DNA from: Pikeienuella piscinae
GTDB lineage: Bacteria; Pseudomonadota; Alphaproteobacteria; Rhodobacterales; Rhodobacteraceae
Direction of reading: 5' to 3'
Assembly: GCF_011044155.1 (NCBI RefSeq)
Contig: NZ_CP049056.1
Coordinates: 1,612,001-1,676,000 of the forward strand
DNA: 64,000 nt
Program-made: the position numbers and the translations under genes
The notes under the pieces: generated by a model
What the model was told of the DNA's origin: nothing
The model's input: only the letters and a program-made list of their open reading frames with translations
The model's database searches: none
Shown: piece after piece, positions 53,380 to 60,727 of the stretch
Layout of the letters: the number at the start of each line of letters is the position of its first letter
Position numbering within the stretch: position 1 is the first letter of the stretch

Positions 53380-53583
53380 CTACCCCCCCATTTTCGCCGC
53401 CAGCACCGCGGCCAGGATCAGAATCACTGCGATGGCCTGCGTCAGGATGCGCAACCGCATGATCTTATTGGCGTATTTTCGATTGAATTCCCCGCCGCGC
53501 GCAAACGAGAAGATGCCGAACGCGAGCACCGCGAGGACCACAAGGCAAGCGACGATCGCCGCGTAGAAGAGAAGTTCCGACAT
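53380..53583 (-). CDS. twin-transmembrane protein, HIG1-like
   Basis: A 67-residue protein with two membrane helices (LLFYAAIVACLVVLAVLAFG and ILTQAIAVILILAAVLAAK) joined by the short cytosolic loop FARGGEFNRKYANKIMRLR. This loop resembles the HIG1/RCF1 hypoxia-induced family, members of which associate with respiratory complexes. The gene is between the transglutaminase-like gene (10-base gap) and the adenosyltransferase gene (3-base gap), so it is translated as part of the same unit. The functional assignment is inferred from the loop motif. Confidence 0.85.
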   Translation of the reverse strand: MSELLFYAAIVACLVVLAVLAFGIFSFARGGEFNRKYANKIMRLRILTQAIAVILILAAVLAAKMGG

Positions 53584-53593
53584 GAACGAATGT

Positions 53594-54451
53594 CTATCGC
53601 GCCGCCGCCGCCATGACCAGCGTCGCGGCGGGCGCCGCGCTGCGAATGGCGATCTCGTCGATCCAGACGAGGAATGCGGTCAGTTCGTTCGGCCCGAAGG
53701 TATGCGTCAACGGCGCGTCGGCCGCGTCCCGGCCCTGCGCGATCAGCACGCGGCCGACGCGCCTGGAGTTGTTGCGCGGGTCGAAAACATGCCAGCGCCC
53801 GCCGAGATAAACTTCCATCCACGCCGCGAAATCCACCGACTCATCGGTCTCGCCCAGACCGATATCGCTGATATAGCCGGTGCAATAGCGCGCGGGGATG
53901 TTCATGCAGCGGCAGAAGGCGATGGCGAGATGGGCGAAGTCGCGGCAGACTCCGCGCGCCTCCTGGCAGGCTTCGGCCGCGGTCCGCGTCGGGCGCGAAT
54001 GCTCGTAGCCGAATTCGATGTGCTCATGGACGAAATCGCAGATCGCCTGCACCCGCGCCCAGCCTTCGGGCGCGCCGCCGAAAAGCCGCCAGGCGTCGTC
54101 TGAAAGCTGATCGGTCTCGCAATAGCGGCCGCCCAGCAGATAGACCAGCGAATCCGGCGGCAGCTCCGCCACATCACGTTGCGACGACTCCGGCTCAAGC
54201 GGGTCGAGCGCGCCATTGTCGCGAAGCACGCCATCGGTCCTCAGCGTGAACGCGCCCGCCGGCGCGAGCAGCCGGCAACAGCGGTTGCCGAAGCCATCCG
54301 CGTACTCCTCGACCGGAACGATCGGGTCAGTGACGACGGTGTCGGGCGCCTCCAGGTCCGGGCGCCGCGACGGATGCACGTTCAGCATCACGATCATCGG
54401 CGTCGGGGCTGGAAGGCGATTGGTCAGTTCGCAACCCAATCCGATCCGCAT
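53594..54451 (-). CDS. transglutaminase-like family protein lacking the expected catalytic His
   Basis: A 285-residue bacterial transglutaminase-like protein. It has the N-terminal beta region and a core with TAAEACQEARGVCRDFAHLA, giving the nucleophile Cys169, followed by GYISDIGLG and HVFDPRNN with Asp224. The position where the family usually has His (DFHAW) reads DFAAW here (Ala209), so the Cys-His-Asp triad appears incomplete. It could be a non-catalytic binder, or another His (such as His221) may substitute. It lies 105 bases after the glutamate dehydrogenase gene and begins a tight run with the HIG1-like and adenosyltransferase genes. Confidence 0.87.
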   Translation of the reverse strand: MRIGLGCELTNRLPAPTPMIVMLNVHPSRRPDLEAPDTVVTDPIVPVEEYADGFGNRCCRLLAPAGAFTLRTDGVLRDNGALDPLEPESSQRDVAELPPDSLVYLLGGRYCETDQLSDDAWRLFGGAPEGWARVQAICDFVHEHIEFGYEHSRPTRTAAEACQEARGVCRDFAHLAIAFCRCMNIPARYCTGYISDIGLGETDESVDFAAWMEVYLGGRWHVFDPRNNSRRVGRVLIAQGRDAADAPLTHTFGPNELTAFLVWIDEIAIRSAAPAATLVMAAAAR

Positions 54452-54556
54452 GTCGCGCGCCTTTCCGGGGAGGCCGGCCCCAACATACGGGCCGTCTCCG
54501 TCTTACGCGGGTAACCGGCTTTGGTTGCCCTGCGACCATGCCGTGGCGGCGCGGGC

Positions 54557-55975
54557 TCAGAGGCCGAGCGACCGGTACGCGCCCGCGATCCGCCCGATGG
54601 AGACGAGGTAAGCCGCGGTGCGGAGGTCGCCAGCCTCGGGGCGGGAGCGCCAGACTTCGGCCATCGACTGATAGGCCCCGCGCATCGTGTCTTCCAGGCC
54701 GGAGCGCACCAGCGTCAACTCGTCCGCGCCCTGCGTGTATTTCTCTGCGAAAGAGCGTGAAACCTCATTACCGGTCAGGCGCTCCAGCTCCTCGATCAGG
54801 AGCCGGTTCCGCGCCTCCTCCTGCCGGCGCTGCATCCGTCCGAAGCGGATATGGCTGAGGTTCTTGACCCATTCGAAATAAGACACCGTCACGCCGCCCG
54901 CGTTGGCGTACATGTCGGGAATGATAACGCAGCCTTTCTTGCGCAGGATCTCATCCGCGCCCGCGGTGACCGGCCCGTTCGCCGCCTCAATGATCAGCGC
55001 CGCCTGAATCCGCCGGGCGTTCGAGAGGTTGATCGCCGCCTCGAAAGCCGCCGGGATCAGGATGTCGCAATCCCCTTCCAGCAACGACGCGCCGTCGGCG
55101 ATGTATTTGGCGCCCGGAAACCCCCTGACGCCGCCATGCTCCATCATGTGCTGGCGCACCCGCTCGATCGGCAGGCCGTTCGGATCATGGATCGCGCCGT
55201 CGCGCTCGATGACGCCGACGATCTTGCAGTCGTCCTCCTCCCCCAGGAATTTCGCCGCGTGATAGCCGACATTGCCGAGGCCCTGAACGATCACCCGCTT
55301 TCCGGAGAGCCCGCCCGTCAGGCTCGATTTCGCCACATCCTCGGGATGGCGGAAAAACTCCTGCAGCGCATATTGCACGCCGCGCCCCGTGGCCTCGACC
55401 CGGCCGGCGATGCCGTGGGCCGAGAGCGGTTTCCCCGTGACGCAGGCGCGGGCGTCGATCTCGGTAGTGTTCATCCGGTTGAACTGGTCGGCGATCCAGG
55501 CCATCTCGCGCTCGCCGGTGCCCATGTCGGGGGCGGGCACGTTCTGGCTCGGGTGGATCAGGTCGCGTTTGATCAACTCGAACGCGAAGCGCCGGGTGAT
55601 CCGCTCAAGCTCGTCCTCCTCCCATTCCGAGGGGTTAATCCGAAGACCGCCCTTGGAGCCGCCAAACGGCGCCTCGACCAGCGCGCATTTGTAGCTCATC
55701 AGCGCGGCGAGCGCCTCCACCTCGTCCTGATTCACGCTCATCGCATAGCGGATGCCGCCCTTCACCGGCTCCATATGCTCGGAATGGACGGAGCGGTAGC
55801 CGGTGAAGGTGTGAATGCTCCCACGGAGCTTCACGCCGAAGCGCACCGTGTAAGTCGAGTTACAGACACGGATTTTTTCCTCCAGCCCCGGCGAGAGGTC
55901 CATCAGCGACACCGCGCGCGTGAACATCATGTCGACAGACTGGCGGAATGTCGGCTCGGTCGTGGACTGCAGCAT
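54557..55975 (-). CDS. Glu/Leu/Phe/Val dehydrogenase (glutamate dehydrogenase)
   Basis: A 472-residue amino-acid dehydrogenase, most likely glutamate dehydrogenase, interconverting glutamate with 2-oxoglutarate and ammonia. YRSVHSEHMEPVKGGIRYAM, the catalytic-Lys block YKCALVEAPFGGSKGGLRI, PAPDMGTGEREMAWIADQFN and the NAD domain VIVQGLGNVGYHAAKFLGEE are canonical. ANGPVTAGADEILRKKGCVI and the C-terminal helices complete the fold. ATG at 55975 has AAAGGG 9 bases before it, and a longer frame start lacks this. It is divergent from the adenylate cyclase gene. Confidence 0.94.
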   Translation of the reverse strand: MLQSTTEPTFRQSVDMMFTRAVSLMDLSPGLEEKIRVCNSTYTVRFGVKLRGSIHTFTGYRSVHSEHMEPVKGGIRYAMSVNQDEVEALAALMSYKCALVEAPFGGSKGGLRINPSEWEEDELERITRRFAFELIKRDLIHPSQNVPAPDMGTGEREMAWIADQFNRMNTTEIDARACVTGKPLSAHGIAGRVEATGRGVQYALQEFFRHPEDVAKSSLTGGLSGKRVIVQGLGNVGYHAAKFLGEEDDCKIVGVIERDGAIHDPNGLPIERVRQHMMEHGGVRGFPGAKYIADGASLLEGDCDILIPAAFEAAINLSNARRIQAALIIEAANGPVTAGADEILRKKGCVIIPDMYANAGGVTVSYFEWVKNLSHIRFGRMQRRQEEARNRLLIEELERLTGNEVSRSFAEKYTQGADELTLVRSGLEDTMRGAYQSMAEVWRSRPEAGDLRTAAYLVSIGRIAGAYRSLGL

Positions 55976-56214
55976 ATCTGATATCCCTTTACCTGCGGGC
56001 CCGCATCTCATGGCGACGCCTCGCCGACACTAGAACACAAGTGCATCGCATTTTTGAAGGGGCGGCCGGCGCAACTATTGAGAGAAAACCGTGAATGCGT
56101 TACACCAAAAGAAAATATTGCTGTTTACTTCGCTTTCCGATCCGGCGAACGGTTGGCGCGAAATTCATCGAGAGGGCGTTCGGCGGGCAAGCCGATTGGG
56201 GGCGGTGTGAGACG

Positions 56215-58380
56215 ATGACCGATACGGCGAAGCCCGCGCGAAAAAGGGGCCGCGTGTCGCTGCGCGTGAGCCTGATCGCAATCATGCTCGGCACCGTAGC
56301 GCTGACCTCGGCCGCGGTGCATATCCCGTGGCTGCTGGTCAGCAGGCAGAATGTCGCCGACATCGCCGGTCAGCTCAACGCGGAGATCATCGGCGGCGTC
56401 AACCGCGAAGTCTCGTCGATGCTCGATTCAGCCATCGCGGCGCAGAGCGCGCTGCATGACACGCTCATCGCCGGCGGCGTCGACTTCGAGGACAAGTCGA
56501 CCCGCGACCGCCTGCTTTTCGCGTTCCTGAAGGCGCATCCGCATTTCTCCTGGGTCAGCTTCGGGGCGCCGAACGGCGATTTCTTCGGCGCGCAGCGGCG
56601 CGACGACATCCATCTGCGCCTGGTCGAGAGCCGTTGGAACGAAGCGCTGGGCGAGGCCGCACGCACCGAGGTCATGTATCTCAAGGATGGCGCGGAATTT
56701 ACGCGGACCGGCGCGGAACTGAAGCAGAACAAGTATTATGCGCCTGATCGCGCCTGGTACAAGCGCGCGGTCTGGGCGCCCGGCCACCATGTGTGGACCG
56801 ACATCTACATTTTCAGCGACTCGCGCAAGCCTGGCCTCAACTCCGCGATAACCCTGGAAAACCTCGTGACCGGCGAACTCCTCGGGGTCATAACCATAGC
56901 GATCGAGCTTGAACAGATCTCGCTCTATCTCTCGGAACTGTCGTCGGTCAGAAGCGGCGCCGCCTTCATCATCGACAGAAGCGGAGACCTGATCGCGTTC
57001 TCCGATCCCGGGGAACTGGTCCAGCGCAGTCGACTCTATGACGAATCGGACCTTCAGCCGTTGGCGCAGAGCCGGCATCCCATGCTTCAGCTGGCCCAGG
57101 CCGGGTTCGTGGAGAACGGGGTCGAGACCGACAACGTCACCGGCCGTCAGCAAATGACGGTGAAGGCGGCGAATGGCGAGCGCTATTTCCTGACCGTAGC
57201 GCCGACGGTGCGCGAAGGATGGTTGCTCGGCACGCTCATACCCGAAGCGGATTTCATGGGTGCGATCGAGGCCAACTACATCCGGCTGGCGCTGATCGTG
57301 GCGGCTGCGCTCTTCGTCGTCGGGCTGATCGCGCTCCTCGTCTCCCGCCATCTTCTCGTCCGCCCGCTCCAGCGGCTGGCGGTCGAGACCGGCAAGATCG
57401 CCGGTTTCAATCTTGACGACGTGCGCATGATCAGCAGTCCCCTGATCGAGATTCAGGCGCTCGCCGACGCCGTCGAGCAGATGAGTCACGGGCTCCGCTC
57501 TTTCCGGCGCTACATCCCGACCGATCTGGTCAGGACCCTGCTGCAACACGGCGGCGCCGCGGAGATCGGCGGCGAGCGGCGGACGATGACCATCGTATTC
57601 ATGGATCTTCAGGGCTTCACCACGGTCTCCGAACGTCTGGGACACCGCGTGCTGCCAGTTCTCGGCGACTATTTCGGCGCCATGACCACCGCGATCCGGG
57701 CGCAGCGCGGCACCATCGACAAGTTCATCGGCGACGGCGTGATGGCGTTCTGGGGCGCCCCGGCCCATGAGGAGGATCACCCGGCTCTGGCCTGCCGCGC
57801 CGCGCTCGACTGTCAGGCCGCGATGGACAAGCTCCGCGCCGAATGGACCGAACGCGGCCTGCCGCAGCTTCATCTCAGGATCGGCGTGAATTCCGGCCGG
57901 GTCGTGGTCGGCAATGTCGGCAGCGAGGAACGCCTGAACTACACGGTGATCGGCGACCCGGTGAACCTCGCCGCACGGCTGGAGGGGATGAACCGGCAGT
58001 TCGGCACCGGGATCCTCATCAGCCAGTACACCTACGAGATGGTCAAGTACGACATGCTCGCGCGCCCGCTCGAAAGCGTGCGGGTGAAGGGCAAGGAAGA
58101 AGCGGTGATGGTCTACGAGCTTCTCGCCGCGCGCGACGACGATGGCGTGGTGGCCGGCTTTGAATGGGTCCAGCATTACGAGGCCGGCTTCAAACGCTAC
58201 GCCGAGGGCGACTGGTCGGAAGCCGCCCGTCATTTCCGTCTCGCCATCGAGCAGCGCGGCGGCGACACCGTCAGCGAAGATTACCTTGAGCGGACCGAGC
58301 ACCACATGGCGGTCGATCCCGCCCCCCGCATTCTCGCCATCGGCAGCGATAGTGGCGACGGGGAAAGGGAGCCGGACTAG
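56215..58380 (+). CDS. membrane-bound class III adenylate cyclase with Cache and HAMP domains
   Basis: A 721-residue sensor cyclase. TM1 lies near residues 15-42. An extracytoplasmic dCache-type domain follows to about 350 (FLKAHPHFSWVSFGAPNGDF, YYAPDRAWYKRAVW). TM2 is near 355-380 and HAMP near 380-430. The cyclase domain starts near 455 with both metal Asp residues (VFMDLQGFTTVSERLG and KFIGDGVMAFWG). The LNYTVIGDPVNLAARLEGM segment has the purine-selecting Asp and the transition-state Asn-Arg pair, favouring ATP. It would convert an external ligand signal into cAMP. The ATG at 56215 is preferred over a longer start that adds 40 Arg/Cys-rich residues. Confidence 0.93.
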   Translation: MTDTAKPARKRGRVSLRVSLIAIMLGTVALTSAAVHIPWLLVSRQNVADIAGQLNAEIIGGVNREVSSMLDSAIAAQSALHDTLIAGGVDFEDKSTRDRLLFAFLKAHPHFSWVSFGAPNGDFFGAQRRDDIHLRLVESRWNEALGEAARTEVMYLKDGAEFTRTGAELKQNKYYAPDRAWYKRAVWAPGHHVWTDIYIFSDSRKPGLNSAITLENLVTGELLGVITIAIELEQISLYLSELSSVRSGAAFIIDRSGDLIAFSDPGELVQRSRLYDESDLQPLAQSRHPMLQLAQAGFVENGVETDNVTGRQQMTVKAANGERYFLTVAPTVREGWLLGTLIPEADFMGAIEANYIRLALIVAAALFVVGLIALLVSRHLLVRPLQRLAVETGKIAGFNLDDVRMISSPLIEIQALADAVEQMSHGLRSFRRYIPTDLVRTLLQHGGAAEIGGERRTMTIVFMDLQGFTTVSERLGHRVLPVLGDYFGAMTTAIRAQRGTIDKFIGDGVMAFWGAPAHEEDHPALACRAALDCQAAMDKLRAEWTERGLPQLHLRIGVNSGRVVVGNVGSEERLNYTVIGDPVNLAARLEGMNRQFGTGILISQYTYEMVKYDMLARPLESVRVKGKEEAVMVYELLAARDDDGVVAGFEWVQHYEAGFKRYAEGDWSEAARHFRLAIEQRGGDTVSEDYLERTEHHMAVDPAPRILAIGSDSGDGEREPD

Positions 58381-58542
58381 CGCGCCCGGCCGGCGCGCGG
58401 CCCATCATTTCCGAAGATCAAATGGCGCCGACGCGAAATCGGGTCGCCCTTGGACGAAGCGCCGCTCCCGGTAGGAACGACGACGGTCGTTTCCGGCCAG
58501 GCGAACCCTACGCGCTGCGGCGCAGGGGCGGGCCGGCGGAGG

Positions 58543-59136
58543 TCAGTGCGCGGCGTTGCGATATTGCAGGGCCTGCATGCCGATCGCCATCGCCGGCCCG
58601 ATGCCCACTGCAAAGAAGATCGTGCCGAGGCCAAGCGTGCCGCCCAGCGCCCAACCGATGGCGACAACACCCACCTCAAGACACATGCGCACGAGCGCGA
58701 CGGGCTGATCGGTGACCGCCTGAAGCCCGGTCATGAGGCCGTCTCGGGGCCCGGGGCCAAGATTCGCGATCAGGTATATCGCCCCGCCGAAACCGGTCAC
58801 CATCACGCCTGTCAACGCCAGAAGGATGTTGGCGGCGTAACTCTCGAATGACGGCAGAAGCGGCAGCACGTACTCCAGCACCAACGCGATCACGATCGCG
58901 TTGAGGATCGTGCCCATGCCGGGCGTCTGCCTGAGTGGGATCCACAACAGCAGGACGGATACGCTGATAACGAAGGTCGCGCCGCCCAGGCTCCAGCCTG
59001 TGACGTTGGTCAGGCCTTGCGCGAAGACGGTCCATGGACTTACGCCCACGCTTGCGGTGACGAGCAACGCCTCTCCCAGGCCGAATACGATCAGGCCGAC
59101 GATGAGGAAGAAAAGAGACGCCAAAGGCGGCTTCAT
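58543..59136 (-). CDS. YczE/YitT-type integral membrane protein
   Basis: A 197-residue membrane protein with five to six hydrophobic helices. LFFLIVGLIVFGLGEALLVT, the conserved GVSPWTVFAQGLTNVTGWSL, TPGMGTILNAIVIALVLEYV and ANLGPGPRDGLMTGLQAVTD match the YczE/YyaS family, whose function is unknown and which is often transcribed beside a regulator gene. No regulator is seen next to it. ATG at 59136 is chosen because upstream in-frame codons add a Lys/Ser-rich leader. It converges on the cyclase gene across 162 bases with no clear terminator. Confidence 0.88.
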   Translation of the reverse strand: MKPPLASLFFLIVGLIVFGLGEALLVTASVGVSPWTVFAQGLTNVTGWSLGGATFVISVSVLLLWIPLRQTPGMGTILNAIVIALVLEYVLPLLPSFESYAANILLALTGVMVTGFGGAIYLIANLGPGPRDGLMTGLQAVTDQPVALVRMCLEVGVVAIGWALGGTLGLGTIFFAVGIGPAMAIGMQALQYRNAAH

Positions 59137-59544
59137 GGTGAAAGCCTTTGGCGAACTCCATTTGAGCTTTGGAACCGACTTGATCGACAGAAAACTCAAA
59201 GCGGAACCCGGTTGAAAGGGTTGGTTTGCTGGAGTTCGCGACGGCTTGACGAGTGCACGGATATCCCAGCCTTACGATTGAGCAAGCCTGCAAACCAGGG
59301 TGGAGCGGTCGGCGTTCATCCGAACCTAATGGCTCTTACTCTTCGGGCTGGAGCGTCGCAACCCGGCGGCGGCGATCAGGCGGAACATGCCGTAATTCGC
59401 GGAATCGAGCCGAAGCGGCCACCCGAAACTTTCCGTAAGTCTCCGGCTACGCCCCGCGCGACGAATGTCCACCGGGCCGCTTCGTCCCGCGCATGGCCCC
59501 GGGCCGAACGCGCACGAACCCGCTCCAGCCGGATGGGTTCCGCC
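59137..59544. other. 408-base gene-free interval, visibly less GC-rich
   Basis: This is the longest stretch without a gene call. Its first half has more A and T than anything nearby. It contains only short open frames with no recognisable product, none with a convincing ribosome binding site. It must carry the promoter of the YczE-type gene on its left side and the end of the minus-strand sensor-transporter operon on its right. It may also hold a decayed gene. Confidence 0.6.
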
Positions 59545-60726
59545 TCAGTCGCCCCCGCGCGCCACGTCGCGCCCGTTGACCCGCGCCAGCGCGCCCTTCG
59601 CGTCATAGACATATGACGCCGTCTCGAAGAACGAGAACGGCACTTTCATCCCGACCGCCCGGGCGCGGAGGAAATTCACCGCGATGTCGGGCGGCGAGAC
59701 GAGGCCGACCGGCAGCTCCGCCGCCGCGCGCCGCCCGGAAAGGATCTCCGCCCCGTAGACCGCCGCCAGCTGCGCGTTGGATTCGAAGCTCACCCCGATC
59801 GAGAGAAGCGCGCTCGCGGCCCCCTCCTGAACCACGTCGGGCACGACGGAGAGCACCGGCGCCCGGTCGCTATGCGCGTTGATTTCGGCGATCTCGGTGA
59901 AGACGCTGGTCGAGCCGGTGATCCAGAATAGGCTGTTCTCCAGCGTCGGGTCGGTCAGCCGCATCCGGGCCACCGCCGCGGGCGTCAGCGCCGCGAGCTC
60001 ATCGCGGGCCTTCGCCGCGTCGGTCACCGCAACCTCGAACGCGTTGACGCCGGCCGCGCGCATCGCCGCCTCGATCGGCCGCGCCTGGGTCTCCACCGCG
60101 CTGGTGTTGCCGGCATCCACCAGGATCGCGAGGTTCTTCAACCCCGGCTTCAACTCGCGCAGGTATTCGACCTGCACGTCGATGCGGAGGTTGAGCGAGG
60201 TGAAGGCGATCGAATCGCCGCTCCCGGAGGTGTAATCCGGCATCTGGCCAAGCTGCACCGGGTCCTTCGCGCAGACCGTCACCACCGGCGTCCGAAGATC
60301 GCCGCGCAGCCCGTTGATCCACTCGACGGTTTCGGAGCCCATCGCGTAAACCAGCGCGTAGCCCTCGCGCGCCGCCTCCGCCAGCAGCGCGTCGCCGCGC
60401 GCCGGATCCTGCCTGAAATTCACCGCGACAAATTCGAGATCGAGCGCCCGGTTCGCGAATTCGTCGAGCAGCGTCGTCATGGCGACGTCATAGGCGCTGG
60501 AGCGGCGCGGATAGATCACCATCACCCGGCGCGCATCCGCCGAACCCGGCGCCTTCGGGCGGATCAGGATGCGGCCGTCCGCGTCGGGCGGCTCGACCCG
60601 CCACTCGGCCAGCGCGGCCGCGCCAAGGTCGAACCAGTCGGCGATTCGGTCCTGCGCGTCATCGCCTCCGCGCGCCGGCCCGGCGGCGACGATGAGGCAG
60701 GCGGCGAGCATGATCAGCGTCCGCAT
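59545..60726 (-). CDS. ABC-type substrate-binding protein (ABC_sub_bind / TrpX-like), orphan
   Basis: A 393-residue secreted binding protein. A signal peptide (RTLIMLAACLIVAAGPARG) precedes two Rossmann-like lobes of the PF04392-type family: VMVIYPRRSSAYDVAMTTLL, VTVCAKDPVQLGQMPDY, LKNLAILVDAGNTSAVETQA, and VLSVVPDVVQEGAASALLSI with GVSFESNAQLAAVYGAEIL. Relatives bind tryptophan or other aromatic or nucleobase-like ligands. No ABC permease or ATPase gene is adjacent. It starts one base after the stop of the sensor-MFS gene, so it may deliver ligand to that protein rather than to an ABC pump. Confidence 0.9.
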   Translation of the reverse strand: MRTLIMLAACLIVAAGPARGGDDAQDRIADWFDLGAAALAEWRVEPPDADGRILIRPKAPGSADARRVMVIYPRRSSAYDVAMTTLLDEFANRALDLEFVAVNFRQDPARGDALLAEAAREGYALVYAMGSETVEWINGLRGDLRTPVVTVCAKDPVQLGQMPDYTSGSGDSIAFTSLNLRIDVQVEYLRELKPGLKNLAILVDAGNTSAVETQARPIEAAMRAAGVNAFEVAVTDAAKARDELAALTPAAVARMRLTDPTLENSLFWITGSTSVFTEIAEINAHSDRAPVLSVVPDVVQEGAASALLSIGVSFESNAQLAAVYGAEILSGRRAAAELPVGLVSPPDIAVNFLRARAVGMKVPFSFFETASYVYDAKGALARVNGRDVARGGD

Positions 60727-60727
60727 C

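Noticed and set aside
56428-58305. A 625-codon minus-strand open frame
   Set aside because: Antisense to the adenylate cyclase gene, whose motifs are complete.
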